A stretch of DNA of 64,000 nucleotides from Magnetospira sp. QH-2 (GTDB lineage Bacteria; Pseudomonadota; Alphaproteobacteria; Rhodospirillales; Magnetospiraceae): assembly GCF_000968135.1 (NCBI RefSeq), contig NZ_FO538765.1, positions 1,441,819 to 1,505,818 on the forward strand. The letters run 5' to 3'. The notes under the pieces are model-generated. The model did no database searches and was not told where the DNA came from. It saw only the letters and a list, made by a program, of their open reading frames with translations. The position numbers and the translations under genes are program-made. Numbering within the stretch: position 1 is the stretch's first letter; each line of letters starts with the position of its first letter. Below, in pieces: positions 1 through 9,308 of the stretch.

Positions 1-1
1 G

Positions 2-511
2 AGAAGCGGCCCTTTGACCGTGACCCGCGGCGACGGAGACCAACTATCCATGGATTTTCCGGCCCTGCATGGCGAAACCTGCCCGCCGGACCCACTTCTA
101 TCGGAAGCATTGGGGCGGGCGCCTGAACAGGTTTTGGGCGGGATGGATTGCATGGCCGTCTATTCGGACCCCGCGTTCGTGGCCACCTTAAACCCGGATA
201 TGGCGCTTCTGCAAAAGCTGGATCGACGTGGCGTGATTGTTTCCGCGCCCAGCGATGGTCGTGATGGTGGTGGCGATTTCGTTTCACGGTTTTTTGCCCC
301 TCGGGTCGGCGTGCCCGAGGATCCCGTGACCGGTTCGGCCCATTGCTTGTTGGCCCCGTACTGGGCGGCGCGATTGGGGAAGAATGAGCTCGACGCCCGA
401 CAACTGTCCCCAAGAGGCGGAAGGGTGATTTGTCGGGTCAAGGGGCAGCGGGTTGAACTGATTGGACGGGTCCGGCCCTTTTTGACCGGCACCATCACAC
501 TGGAAGGATGA
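2..511 (+). CDS. PhzF/PhzC family isomerase, 5'-truncated by window edge
   Basis: This is the C-terminal part of a PhenazineF-like (PF02567) protein. The open frame continues to the first bases of the window, so the true start lies upstream. The family signature GVPEDPVTGSAHC followed by LAPYWA is visible near residues 98-115. Family members are metal-independent isomerases or epimerases with a diaminopimelate-epimerase-like fold, and most have unknown substrates. The stop codon is one base before the alaX start, so the two are probably co-transcribed. Family confidence is high; the substrate is unknown. Confidence 0.88.
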   Translation, partial: RSGPLTVTRGDGDQLSMDFPALHGETCPPDPLLSEALGRAPEQVLGGMDCMAVYSDPAFVATLNPDMALLQKLDRRGVIVSAPSDGRDGGGDFVSRFFAPRVGVPEDPVTGSAHCLLAPYWAARLGKNELDARQLSPRGGRVICRVKGQRVELIGRVRPFLTGTITLEG

Positions 512-512
512 C

Positions 513-1220
513 ATGACCGAGGAACTGTTTCGCGAGGACGCCTACCTCCAGGTCTGCGAGGCGCAAGTCACGGCGCACCAGGACAATGCCGTGATTATGG
601 ACCGAACGGTTTTCTACCCCACTGGCGGTGGACAGCCTGGGGATCGTGGGTATTTGATGACGGCGGCGGGAGACCGGATCGAGATTGTTGACTGCCGCAA
701 GGATCGGGAAAGCGGCACGCATTTGCATATTTGTTCGGAAGATACGGCCCTTCCCCCGGTCGGCGAGTCCGTCACTCTGCACTTGGATTGGGAGCGCCGA
801 TACCGCCATATGCGCATGCATAGCGGCCTGCACCTGCTGTGCTCGTTGGTGGATGCACCGGTTACCGGCGGACAGGTCAGCGCCGAAAAAGGCCGCTTGG
901 ATTTCGATCTGGACCACGTGCCCGATAAAGAGGCGCTGACAGCGGCTTTGAATGATTTGGTGACTGAGAATCATCCCATCGCGTCATCTTGGATCACCGA
1001 CGAAGAACTGGATGCCAATCCAGATCTGGTGCGGACCATGTCGGTACAGCCGCCACGCGGCGGCGGGCGGGTTCGTGTGATCCAGGTGACGGGCGTGGAC
1101 CTTCAGCCTTGCGGCGGCACTCACGTGAAATCCACCGGCGAGATCGGCGCCTTACGCATCGGTAAGATCGAGAAAAAAGGCCGACAAAACCGCCGGATCA
1201 ATATCCTGTTCGATGACTGA
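513..1220 (+). CDS. alaX: Alanyl-tRNA editing protein (AlaX family)
   Basis: This 235-aa free-standing AlaRS editing-domain homologue is expected to hydrolyse Ser- or Gly-tRNA(Ala) mischarged by AlaRS. The zinc-site motif HSGLH (H103, H107) and the second motif QPCGGTH (about residues 194-200) are both intact. The N-terminal FYPTGGGQPGD block is typical of AlaX proteins that keep the C-Ala-like beta-barrel. It follows the PhzF gene with a one-base gap and overlaps the downstream GNAT gene by 8 bp, consistent with one operon. Confidence 0.92.
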   Translation: MTEELFREDAYLQVCEAQVTAHQDNAVIMDRTVFYPTGGGQPGDRGYLMTAAGDRIEIVDCRKDRESGTHLHICSEDTALPPVGESVTLHLDWERRYRHMRMHSGLHLLCSLVDAPVTGGQVSAEKGRLDFDLDHVPDKEALTAALNDLVTENHPIASSWITDEELDANPDLVRTMSVQPPRGGGRVRVIQVTGVDLQPCGGTHVKSTGEIGALRIGKIEKKGRQNRRINILFDD

Positions 1221-1683
1221 GCGGGTCATTGCACCAGCGGTGGATCAGGACGATCTGGGGCAGGTTCAAACGCTGTTTCGCGAATATCAGCAATGGCTGG
1301 ACGTGGACTTATGTTTTCAGGGGTTCGAAGCGGAATTGCGGGGTCTGCCTGGCAAATATGCCCCGCCCGCTGGGCTGATCCTGTTAGCCCGCGTCGATGC
1401 GCTGGTGGCCGGGTGTGTGGCCTTCTGGCCCTTGGATGATCAAACCTGCGAAATGAAACGCCTTTATGTGCGTCCGCCCTGGCGGGGCAAGGGCTTGGGG
1501 CGTGAAATGGCTGTTCGCATTGTTGACGCGGCGCGGGAGGCCGGATATGAGCGCATGGTGCTGGATACGCTGGAGCGACTGACCGAGGCGCGGATGCTCT
1601 ATCGTTCCCTCGGATTTCGGTCGGTTGAGGCCTATTATGACAACCCGCTGGATGGGGTCGTCTATATGGAGCGCAGGTTGTGA
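1213..1683 (+). CDS. GNAT family N-acetyltransferase
   Basis: This 156-aa single-domain GNAT protein shows the acetyl-CoA pyrophosphate-binding loop RPPWRGKGLG at about residues 92-101, preceded by the beta4 segment CEMKRLYV. The C-terminal half (MVLDTLERLTEARMLYRSLG) has the usual alpha4/beta6 pattern. The start codon lies inside the end of alaX (8-bp overlap), suggesting translational coupling. The acceptor cannot be predicted; a role linked to the neighbouring tRNA-editing gene is only a guess from position. Confidence 0.88.
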   Translation: MTERVIAPAVDQDDLGQVQTLFREYQQWLDVDLCFQGFEAELRGLPGKYAPPAGLILLARVDALVAGCVAFWPLDDQTCEMKRLYVRPPWRGKGLGREMAVRIVDAAREAGYERMVLDTLERLTEARMLYRSLGFRSVEAYYDNPLDGVVYMERRL

Positions 1684-1785
1684 CCTGGATCACGTCGTGT
1701 TGAATCGGGTTCGATCAAACAAGAAAAACAATTGAATACAATTGGTTATCGCCTGTCCGTCAGGGGCGATAGAACCCGACAGGTG

Positions 1786-2142
1786 CTATGGCGCCGCGCA
1801 GGGAAAGGACCGGGCATAAGCCATGATCATGCTTTTGATGAAAGGCAGATCCTGTGATCGGTAGCCGGTTTCCTCCATGTGCTCTTCATAGATCCGCTGC
1901 AGCATGTCCGAATTGGCATTTTCGGGCAGACAGATGCGGGGCTTGCCATTCTCCTTGGCCGCCATGATCTGGGCACCCCAGATCACACTCTCGTAGATGA
2001 TGCGGCAGGTGTTGCGATCCGCCAGTTCGGAACTGTCACAAACTTCGAGGATATCCAGTCCGCTGATTGTCTCGTCGTCGGCGTTCTGGGCCAAGGCAGG
2101 GGAGGCAATCAGCAAGATCCATAGAGCAAGGAAACGAAACAT
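1786..2142 (-). CDS. Secreted Rap1a/Tai-like protein
   Basis: This small exported protein of 118 aa begins at the ATG with signal peptide MFRFLALWILLIASPALAQ. An in-frame ATG six codons upstream is less likely because GAGG lies just before the chosen start. The mature part has the Rap1a/Tai immunity-like layout: LLxxC-type block (DILEVCDSS), CRIIYESVIWGAQ, CLPENANS and a final FPCAAP, with four conserved cysteines. Founding members neutralise T6SS amidases in the periplasm. Here no effector is adjacent, so the assignment is structural only. Confidence 0.65.
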   Translation of the reverse strand: MFRFLALWILLIASPALAQNADDETISGLDILEVCDSSELADRNTCRIIYESVIWGAQIMAAKENGKPRICLPENANSDMLQRIYEEHMEETGYRSQDLPFIKSMIMAYARSFPCAAP

Positions 2143-2162
2143 AGGGGCAGCCTCTGACATTG

Positions 2163-2197
2163 AAAAACCGGCGGGCCGCAATCATACGACCCGCCGG
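2163..2197 (-). terminator. Rho-independent terminator of ppk2
   Basis: On the minus strand an 8-bp GC stem (CCGGCGGG/CCCGCCGG, arms 2190-2197 and 2168-2175) is followed by TTTTT. It lies 26 bases after the ppk2 stop, so it separates ppk2 from the small secreted-protein gene read on the same strand. Confidence 0.8.
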
Positions 2198-2222
2198 AGA
2201 AAAAAGGGAGATGGGATCGAGA

Positions 2223-3281
2223 TCAGTCCTCGACGCCCAGTTCCTCTTGAACCGTTCGGATGATCCGATGGTCATAACGCACCAGTTCTTTATTTTTATC
2301 CGGATAGTTAATATTGCTCAGGAAGAAGCGGATGGTGTTGATGCGAGCCCGCTTCTTGTCATCCGATTTGATGATGGTCCAAGGCGCATCGGCGGTGGAG
2401 GTATAGAAGAACATGTCTTCCTTGGCTTTGGTATATTCGTCCCAAAGCCCCTGGGATTCCCGGTCGACGGGACTCAGTTTCCACTGCTTCAATGGATCAT
2501 GGGTCCGATTGTTGAACCGGCGTCCCTGCTCTTGCTTGCTGACCGAGAAATAGAACTTGAACATTTTCATGTCAGAGCGGATGAGGGTCCTCTCGAATTC
2601 CGGCACGGAGCGCAGGAACTCCTTGATCTGTTCCTTGGTGGCGAAATCCATCACTCGCTCGACCATGGCCCGATTGTACCAGGAGCGGTCAAATAGAACG
2701 ATTTCGCCGCCAGCCGGAAGATTGGCCACATACCGTTGGAAATACCATTGGGTACGTTCGCGCTCGGTGGGTTTTTCCAACGCCACCACATGGGCGCCAC
2801 GAGGATTGAGATGCTCCAAGAAGCGCTTGATCGTACCGCCCTTACCCGCCGCGTCGCGGCCTTCGAAAATGGCCAAGACACGCTCGCCATTTTCCTTCAC
2901 GAAGTTCTGCATTTTCAGCAGTTCGATCTGCAACGGAGTCATGACACCAAGATAGGCGTCGATTTTCATTTTGCTCAGATCGTCCTCGCGGTCATCGACA
3001 AAAGGAATATTCTTACCCTTGTTCTTCTTCTGGGCTTTCTTGAACTTGCCGATTTCCTTGTCCGTGCCCTTTACCTTCACCTTGAATGTCTTGGCCATCT
3101 TCCCCGCCTTTTCAACTGCCGCCGCCTCGATTTCCATGAGCTCGCCTTTATTGTTGGTGGCCGCCGGTTTTTTCTTTGCGGTAGATGTGCGCCGACGCGG
3201 CTTGGGTGGGTTCAATTCGGTTTTTAAGGCGGCCTCAGCCGCATCCTCTATCATCTGAGGAATATCTTTCTTATCGCTCAT
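2223..3281 (-). CDS. ppk2: Polyphosphate kinase 2 (PPK2 family)
   Basis: This 352-aa PPK2 transfers phosphate between polyphosphate and nucleoside diphosphates or monophosphates. The core has Walker A EGRDAAGKGGT (about residue 140), the lid-region RRFNNRTHDPLKQWKLSP and Walker B FDRSWYNRAMVE. Residues 1 to about 95 form a Lys-rich, low-complexity extension (KPRRRTSTAKKKP; KKAQKKNKGK) not needed for the fold, perhaps for polyphosphate or DNA contact. A single core domain points to class I or III rather than the two-domain class II. It is monocistronic with its own terminator. Confidence 0.93.
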   Translation of the reverse strand: MSDKKDIPQMIEDAAEAALKTELNPPKPRRRTSTAKKKPAATNNKGELMEIEAAAVEKAGKMAKTFKVKVKGTDKEIGKFKKAQKKNKGKNIPFVDDREDDLSKMKIDAYLGVMTPLQIELLKMQNFVKENGERVLAIFEGRDAAGKGGTIKRFLEHLNPRGAHVVALEKPTERERTQWYFQRYVANLPAGGEIVLFDRSWYNRAMVERVMDFATKEQIKEFLRSVPEFERTLIRSDMKMFKFYFSVSKQEQGRRFNNRTHDPLKQWKLSPVDRESQGLWDEYTKAKEDMFFYTSTADAPWTIIKSDDKKRARINTIRFFLSNINYPDKNKELVRYDHRIIRTVQEELGVED

Positions 3282-3450
3282 CGCGTGATCCCCTGGCTGA
3301 TGTCTCGATGAATCCTACTCAAGTCCTTGTCTCGAAATCGAAACATTGTTGCATGGCAACATGGATTCTTCAAGGAAAAGACTGGAAATTTCCTAGGCTT
3401 GCGGACAAGTGATTCCTGGGCGACCATAGGGTTCCACCCTCGGAGGTTCC

Positions 3451-5313
3451 ATGGACGGCAACCTGCTTCCCATCCTGACACCGGACTTTCGCATGTGGGC
3501 CGTTATGGCCCTGGTGGTTGGAGTGTTGGTGCTCTATGTCACCGAGCGCCTGCCCATGGAGATCACCTCCATTGGTGCCATCTGTCTGTTGATGATTTTG
3601 TTTCATTTCATGCCCGTGGAGGACGGCTACGGGCGCAATAGGCTGGACGTGGCCCGACTCCTTTCCGGGTTTGCCAATCCGGCCTTGATGACCGTGCTGG
3701 GATTGCTGGTGGTGGGGCAAGCCTTGGTACGCACCGGGGTCTTGGAGTTGGGGGCGCAGATGCTGCTCAAGGCGGCCGGCGGCAATCCCTGGCTGTCTGT
3801 CGCCCTGGCCATGATCGCGGTAACTCTGATTTCTGGCGTCATGAACAATGTGCCGGTGGTGGTGATCTTCATTCCCATCCTGCAATCCATTTCCGAACGC
3901 ATGAAAACGCCGCCAGGTAAGATCATGATGGGCCTGAGTTTCACGGCCGCCTTGGGCGGGTCCATGACTCTTATCGGCTCGGCGTCGAACTTATTGGTGT
4001 CCGGGGAATTGGTGGCGCTGGGCGAGGAGCCTCTCGGCTTTTTCGAGTTTGTGCTGCCCGGTGCCATGCTGGCGGCTGTGGGGTTGGTCTACGTGGTTAC
4101 GGTCATGCCCTGGTTGTTGTCCGAGCGTGGGTCCCTGGCCGATCGCATCCTAGCCCATTCCAGCAAATACTTTCTGGCGCAGATTCCGGTGGGGCCAGGC
4201 AGTCTGTTGGACGGCGGCGAGGCGGTGGGGGCTGTTCTCAAGGATCTGCCGCAAGTCCGATTGCGCATGGTGATCCGCGACGATCAGGTCTATCGCCCCC
4301 CGTACCATGGCCTGACCTTAAGGCCGGGAGATTTGGTGGTGGTGGCCGGATCACGCCAGGCCTTGACGGCGGTGCAGTCCAAGGAGCCGGGGTTGTTGCG
4401 GCCACCGGGATTTCATGATCATGAGCCGCCGGAAAGCATTGAAGAAGTGTTGCACGACGCGGATCGGGCGTTGGCCGAGATTATGGTTCCGCCAGGATCG
4501 AGTCTGCTTCGCCGTCGCATCGGGCGGGCCGGGTTTCAAGTGCGCAGCCGTTGCGCGGTGTTGGGAATCCGGCGACGGGATGTGGTGTTTCGCAGCCGTT
4601 TGTCCGAAATTCCCATGGAAGTGGGGGATGTCCTGCTGGTTCAGGGGCGAGCCGAGGATGTGGAAAACCTCCGGGATGATCCCGATGTGGTGCTGATGTC
4701 GGGTTCCCGCGAGCGATTGCCCAATCAAACCGGGGCGCGGCGGACGTTGATGATCTTTCTGGCCGTGGTCTTGTCGGCGGCGACAGGACTTGTGCCGGTG
4801 GCTGTAGCTGCCCTGTGCGGCGCGGCGGCGGTGGTGGTGATGGAAGTTCTGAATGTGCAGCAGGCCTCCCGTGCCCTGGACGCGCGGATCATCACCGTGA
4901 TCCCAGCCACTCTGGCTCTTGGCGTGGCCTTACAGGAAACCGGCGCGGCGGCGCTGATGGCTCATACGTTGATCGACATGGTACGCGGCGCGGGGCCGCT
5001 GGTCGTGCTGTCGGGGTTCTTCATCGTCATGGCCTTGTTGGCCAACATCATCGGCTCCAATGCCTCGGCGGTGCTTTTCACGCCCATCGCCATTGGTTTG
5101 GCCAAGGAAATGGGTGGCGACGTGCATCTTTATGCCATTGCCGTTGTGATGGCCGCCAACTGCGCCTTTGCCACCCCCACCGGCTATCAGACCAGCCTTT
5201 TGGTCATGGGGCCGGGGCACTATCGATACATGGATTTTCCTCGGGCGGGACTTCCGTTGATCTTGTTGCTGTGGTTGACCTTTACAGGGTATGTGGCCTT
5301 CGCAATTTCTTGA
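3451..5313 (+). CDS. SLC13-type permease with two TrkA-C (RCK_C) domains
   Basis: This 620-aa inner-membrane carrier of the divalent anion:Na+ symporter/ArsB-like superfamily has an N-terminal helix block to about residue 215 (MNNVPVVVIFIPIL and the GSASNLLVSG re-entrant loop). Two cytoplasmic RCK_C domains follow (about 225-310, with GDLVVVAG; about 345-410, with VGDVLLVQGR). A second membrane block runs from about 425 to 620 (IIGSNASAVLFTPIAI). This architecture is common in sulfate/anion transporters of bacteria. It is preceded by GGAGG close to the ATG. The substrate cannot be read from the sequence. Confidence 0.88.
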   Translation: MDGNLLPILTPDFRMWAVMALVVGVLVLYVTERLPMEITSIGAICLLMILFHFMPVEDGYGRNRLDVARLLSGFANPALMTVLGLLVVGQALVRTGVLELGAQMLLKAAGGNPWLSVALAMIAVTLISGVMNNVPVVVIFIPILQSISERMKTPPGKIMMGLSFTAALGGSMTLIGSASNLLVSGELVALGEEPLGFFEFVLPGAMLAAVGLVYVVTVMPWLLSERGSLADRILAHSSKYFLAQIPVGPGSLLDGGEAVGAVLKDLPQVRLRMVIRDDQVYRPPYHGLTLRPGDLVVVAGSRQALTAVQSKEPGLLRPPGFHDHEPPESIEEVLHDADRALAEIMVPPGSSLLRRRIGRAGFQVRSRCAVLGIRRRDVVFRSRLSEIPMEVGDVLLVQGRAEDVENLRDDPDVVLMSGSRERLPNQTGARRTLMIFLAVVLSAATGLVPVAVAALCGAAAVVVMEVLNVQQASRALDARIITVIPATLALGVALQETGAAALMAHTLIDMVRGAGPLVVLSGFFIVMALLANIIGSNASAVLFTPIAIGLAKEMGGDVHLYAIAVVMAANCAFATPTGYQTSLLVMGPGHYRYMDFPRAGLPLILLLWLTFTGYVAFAIS

Positions 5314-5376
5314 CGTCCGGGCTGCAAACGGGGAGACTGCGCGCTTTCTCGCCGCCGCGCAAAACGGAGCCTCTCC

Positions 5377-6612
5377 ATGAGCAATCTCTCCCTGGCCAAA
5401 GACAAGATCCGCATTCTTCTGTTGGAAGGGATTCATCAAAACGCGGTGACGTTGTTCAAATCCCATGGCTATCGCAACGTGGAATTGCTGCCCGGCGCTT
5501 TGGACGGAGAGGAACTGAAGGCCAAAATCGCCGACGCCCATATGATCGGCATCCGCTCGCGCACCAAGCTGACCGCCGAGATGCTGGAGGCCGCGGACAA
5601 GCTCATGGCCATCGGCTGTTTCTGTATCGGCACCAATCAGGTGGCGTTGGAAGCGGCACGGGACAAAGGCGTGCCGGTATTCAATGCGCCCTATTCCAAT
5701 ACCCGCTCGGTGGCCGAGCTGGTGATCGCCGAGATCATCATGCTGGCCCGGGGCATCCCCCACAAGGATCGTCTGTGCCACCAGGGCGGCTGGCTGAAGA
5801 CCGCCGACGGATCCTATGAGGTGCGCGGCAAGGTGCTGGGCATCATCGGCTACGGCCATATCGGTAGCCAGGTCTCGGTGCTGGCCGAGTCCATGGGTAT
5901 GAAGGTGCGCTATTTCGATATCATCGACAAACTGCCCCTGGGTAACGCCGCGCCCTGCGACAGCATGGAAGAGCTGTTGGAGATTTCCGACTATGTGACG
6001 TTGCAGGTGCCGGCCACGCCGCAGACCAAGAACATGTTCCGACGCGAACAGATCCGCGCCATGAAGCCGGGCTCCATTCTGCTCAATCTGGCGCGCGGCA
6101 ATGTGGTCGATATCGATGCCCTGACCGAGGCGCTCGAAGACGGCCATCTGCGCGGCGCCGCCATCGACGTGTTCCCCAAGGAACCGGCGTCGAAAGACGA
6201 GGAGTTCATCTCCCCCTTGCGCGGTCAGCCCAATGTGATTCTGACGCCCCATGTGGGGGGCTCGACCCAGGAAGCCCAGGCCAACATCGGCAACGAAGTG
6301 GCCGACAAATTGGTGCGCTACTCCGACAACGGTTCGACCCTGGGCGCGGTGAATTTCGTCGAGGTGTCCCTGCCGGTGCAGGAAGGCGTAACACGGTTCT
6401 TGCATATCCACCGCAACGTGCCGGGCGTGTTGGCCCACATCAACGAAGTCTTCTCGTCGCGGGGCCTGAACATCGCCGGTCAGTACTTGATGACCGACGG
6501 CGAGGTCGGGTACGTGGTGGTGGATATCAGCGGCGATATCGAAGCCGGCATGGGGGTCCGAAAAGGCCTGGAAGCCATCGAGGGTACGATCCGTACGCGG
6601 TTCTTGAAGTAA
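5377..6612 (+). CDS. serA: D-3-phosphoglycerate dehydrogenase
   Basis: This 411-aa enzyme matches the E. coli-type SerA length (410 aa), the first step of serine synthesis. The NAD+ fold motif GIIGYGHIGSQVS is at about residues 155-167. The catalytic Arg/Glu/His set lies in LNLARGNVVD, FPKEPAS and LTPHVGGSTQEA. A C-terminal ACT domain (about 335-411, HRNVPGVLAHINEVF) implies allosteric control by serine. It is preceded by GGAGCC before the ATG and followed by a hairpin terminator. Confidence 0.95.
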   Translation: MSNLSLAKDKIRILLLEGIHQNAVTLFKSHGYRNVELLPGALDGEELKAKIADAHMIGIRSRTKLTAEMLEAADKLMAIGCFCIGTNQVALEAARDKGVPVFNAPYSNTRSVAELVIAEIIMLARGIPHKDRLCHQGGWLKTADGSYEVRGKVLGIIGYGHIGSQVSVLAESMGMKVRYFDIIDKLPLGNAAPCDSMEELLEISDYVTLQVPATPQTKNMFRREQIRAMKPGSILLNLARGNVVDIDALTEALEDGHLRGAAIDVFPKEPASKDEEFISPLRGQPNVILTPHVGGSTQEAQANIGNEVADKLVRYSDNGSTLGAVNFVEVSLPVQEGVTRFLHIHRNVPGVLAHINEVFSSRGLNIAGQYLMTDGEVGYVVVDISGDIEAGMGVRKGLEAIEGTIRTRFLK

Positions 6613-6632
6613 GGCGTTCCCCAAACGAAAAC

Positions 6633-6660
6633 GACGGCCTTTTCGGGCCGCCGCTCTGTT
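6633..6660. terminator. Bidirectional terminator between serA and the PEP-CTERM gene
   Basis: The hairpin CGGCC/GGCCG (6635-6639 and 6646-6650) has A-rich sequence on the left and T-rich sequence on the right. It sits between convergent serA and the PEP-CTERM gene and can serve both. Confidence 0.6.
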
Positions 6661-6677
6661 TAAGATCGTCGATCGCC

Positions 6678-7370
6678 TCAGGCGGTCTTGTTCCGCCGAC
6701 GCACCCAGGCCAGACCGGCCAGACCGGCGCCGAACAGGCCCAGCGAGGCGGGCTCGGGAACCACATTCTGTTCGCCGTGAATGACAAAGCTCAGATTGTC
6801 GGAATAGCCATCGTTGTCGGACCCGGAGTAACGCCGGGCGGTAAACAGGATATCGACGGAGCGGGTGAGTTCCGGAATGTAGTTGAACACTGATTCGAAC
6901 ACCATGCCGGTACGGTATCCACGTTGACCCGCCAGTACCGACCCGACGTTCCACTGACCCAATAAACTACCCGCTTCATCACGGAAGCTTGCATACAAGG
7001 TCGTGTTGTCATTTTGGCTGCCATATCCACCGAAGTAACCCGACAGGTCGGCGCCGGTCGTACCCATGTCAATGGCATCGGACCAGGCGGAAACATCGAT
7101 GCTCTGGGCGGCGGTCGCGGAGCCGCTGTAACCGCCCCAGAAGAAAACGTTGCCCGCGTCCGGCGTGGGACGTCCAACGCCCCAATTGCCGTAACCGCTC
7201 ACGCTCATGCCGCTGACGGTCCAACCGTCCATCCAGCCTGAAGGCCCATATATTTCACCGCTACCGTTGTAGATCAGGTTGTCGGAGACGATGGCGGTGG
7301 CCTTGGATTCGTTGCCATAGGCCAACACGGCGGCGGCCATCAGGGCGATCTTTCCAATTTTTTTCAGCAT
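6678..7370 (-). CDS. PEP-CTERM sorting domain protein
   Basis: This exported 230-aa protein has a signal peptide (MLKKIGKIALMAAAVLA) and a C-terminal PEP-CTERM signal, VPEPASLGLFGAGLAGLAWVRRR, with the VPEP motif, one helix and a basic tail. Such tails are substrates of exosortase EpsH/XrtA. The middle looks like an all-beta extracellular domain rich in Gly, Ser and aromatic residues, similar to exopolysaccharide-associated PEP-CTERM proteins. An in-frame ATG 17 codons upstream exists, but GGGGA precedes the chosen start. No exosortase gene is visible in the window. Confidence 0.85.
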   Translation of the reverse strand: MLKKIGKIALMAAAVLAYGNESKATAIVSDNLIYNGSGEIYGPSGWMDGWTVSGMSVSGYGNWGVGRPTPDAGNVFFWGGYSGSATAAQSIDVSAWSDAIDMGTTGADLSGYFGGYGSQNDNTTLYASFRDEAGSLLGQWNVGSVLAGQRGYRTGMVFESVFNYIPELTRSVDILFTARRYSGSDNDGYSDNLSFVIHGEQNVVPEPASLGLFGAGLAGLAWVRRRNKTA

Positions 7371-7561
7371 GTGTTTTTCCCCAGGAAGGTTGGATTTCTT
7401 CATTGGGGGAATAAAAAGCAATCAATGTGCCAATTACGTTATTTCAATGAGTTATGGTGGTTACCCCTAATTATAATGGGGGTAAATGTTAAGGATTTCG
7501 ACATACCCAAAAGTGTAAATGTGGCCAACCATTCTGTGGATGGGGCGCTTGAAGACAAGGC

Positions 7562-8341
7562 TTATTGAGCCACCCAGCCGCCATCCACGTTGAGGGTCGT
7601 GCCGGTGATCTGTTCGGCACCGGGGCTACAGAGGAACAGGGCTGTCTCGCCAATCTGTTCTGGGGTGACGAACTGCTTGGAAGGCTGCTTTTCGGTTAGC
7701 AGTTCGGTGGCGGCCTGTTCAAAGCTTTTGCCTTCGTTGGCGGCCCGCACTTCGATTTGCTGCCGGACCAAGGGGGTCAGCACCCAACCGGGGCAGATGG
7801 CATTGCAGGTGATGGAGGTTTCCGCCGTCTCCAGACCCACCACTTTGGTCAATCCGATGAGCCCGTGTTTTGCGGCCACGTACCCCGCCTTGTTGGCCGA
7901 GGCCACCTGGCCATGGGCCGAGGCGATATTGATGATGCGGCCCCAATGGCGCGATCTCATGCCGGGCATGGCGGCCTTGATGGCGTGAAACGCCGCCGAC
8001 AGATTGATCGCCAGGACCGCATCCCATTTCTCATCGGGAAAGTCCTGCACCGGCGAGACAAACTGGATACCCGCATTGTTGACCAGAATATCGACGGCAC
8101 CGAACGCGTCTTCCGCCTCATGCACCATGGCCCGGATCTCGTCCGGACGACTCATATCCGCCGGGGAGTATCGACATTGGATGCCATGATGATCGGCCAG
8201 GCGGGCCCGCAGCGCTTCGATGTCCGACGCCTCGCCGAAGCCGTTGAGCATGACATTGACACCTGCCGCGGCCAGACATTCGGCGACTCCTTGGCCGATA
8301 CCGCTGGTGGATCCGGTAACGATGGCTGATTTTCCGCGCAT
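7562..8341 (-). CDS. bdhA: D-3-hydroxybutyrate dehydrogenase (SDR family)
   Basis: This 259-aa classical short-chain dehydrogenase has the cofactor motif TGSTSGIGQG at residues 9-18, NNAG in the fourth strand, the catalytic serine in IINIASAHG, and YVAAKHG (YxxxK). Length and the TEKQPSKQFVTPEQIG segment match 3-hydroxybutyrate dehydrogenases, which link poly-hydroxybutyrate breakdown to acetoacetate. The chosen ATG has GGGAG just upstream; a longer open frame reaching to 8524 has no homologous residues and was not used. It is divergent from the DUF547 gene. Confidence 0.92.
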   Translation of the reverse strand: MRGKSAIVTGSTSGIGQGVAECLAAAGVNVMLNGFGEASDIEALRARLADHHGIQCRYSPADMSRPDEIRAMVHEAEDAFGAVDILVNNAGIQFVSPVQDFPDEKWDAVLAINLSAAFHAIKAAMPGMRSRHWGRIINIASAHGQVASANKAGYVAAKHGLIGLTKVVGLETAETSITCNAICPGWVLTPLVRQQIEVRAANEGKSFEQAATELLTEKQPSKQFVTPEQIGETALFLCSPGAEQITGTTLNVDGGWVAQ

Positions 8342-8474
8342 GACGTTTATCTCCCAGTCTGGTCGGTCCCATACGACAAGAGTTAGGATATCAGGTGCGG
8401 AACCTGGGGGGCTAAGGGAAATTGGGTGTACAATGAAACTGTTTTTGACTGTGGTTCGATCCCATGGAGCCGAG

Positions 8475-9308
8475 ATGTCGCGGCGAAGTTTCCTTCTGGT
8501 CCTGGTCATCCTATGGGGCCTCATTCCGCGCCAAGCCCACGGCGCGCCCGCCGCCGATCTTTGGCCTCGTTGGCAGGCCTTCGACCCGGACGCCCATGGG
8601 ACCGTCGACCATGCGCCTTGGGGCCGGTTTCTTGAACGCTATCTTCGGCCCGGCGCGGATGGCATCACCCGCGTGGCCTATGCCCAGGTGACCGCCCCGG
8701 ACAAAGAGCGGCTCAGTCGATATGTGGCAGGGATGGCATCCATACCGGTAAGCCGCCTTCATCGAGACGAACAACAGGCATTCTGGATCAACTTGTACAA
8801 CGCCCTGACCATCAAGGTGGTGCTGGACCATTTCCCGGTGGAAAGCATCCTCGATATCGATATCTCACCGGGCTTTTTCACAAACGGGCCTTGGGGGAAA
8901 AAACTGCTGGAGATCGAAGGGGAGGCGCTGTCCCTTGACGACATGGAGCATCGAATTCTGCGCCCCATCTGGCGCGATCCCAGACTTCATTATGCCTTGA
9001 ACTGCGCGTCGGTGGGATGCCCGAATTTGCAAGCGACCCCCTATAGCGCGATCCATATGGAGGCCATGCTGGATGACGCCGCGCGCCAGTTCATCAATCA
9101 CCCGCGGGGCGCCCGGGTTGATCAGGGGCGCCTGACAGTGTCAAGCATCTACGTATGGTTCAAAAGCGATTTCGGCGGTGCGGACGAGGGTGTTCTGGCC
9201 CATCTGCGACGCTATGCCGCACCGGGCCTGAAAGCGAATCTCTCCTCCATCAAGGCGATCGCCGACGATGACTATGATTGGTCGCTCAATGGCGCGGACC
9301 GGCCATAA
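8475..9308 (+). CDS. DUF547 exported protein
   Basis: This 277-aa protein with signal peptide MSRRSFLLVLVILWGL belongs to DUF547 (PF04784). Typical motifs are FWINLYNALTIK, the LSLDDMEHRILRP stretch and YALNCASVGCPNL. The family is related to transglutaminase-like/papain folds; its role is unknown. The ATG at 8475 has GGAG five bases upstream, much better than the in-frame ATG at 8433. The TAA stop overlaps the first three bases of a 167-bp repeat element (copy 1), so the last codons may have been set by its insertion. Confidence 0.88.
   Translation: MSRRSFLLVLVILWGLIPRQAHGAPAADLWPRWQAFDPDAHGTVDHAPWGRFLERYLRPGADGITRVAYAQVTAPDKERLSRYVAGMASIPVSRLHRDEQQAFWINLYNALTIKVVLDHFPVESILDIDISPGFFTNGPWGKKLLEIEGEALSLDDMEHRILRPIWRDPRLHYALNCASVGCPNLQATPYSAIHMEAMLDDAARQFINHPRGARVDQGRLTVSSIYVWFKSDFGGADEGVLAHLRRYAAPGLKANLSSIKAIADDDYDWSLNGADRP

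Noticed and set aside
1744-1777. Hairpin after the GNAT gene as a terminator
   Set aside because: A stem around ATCGCC/GGCGAT exists but without a T-run on either strand; evidence is too weak to list as a terminator.
4930-6954. 674-aa minus-strand open frame
   Set aside because: It is antisense to the SLC13 permease and serA, is His/Gln rich and has no recognisable domain. It is a shadow of GC-rich coding.
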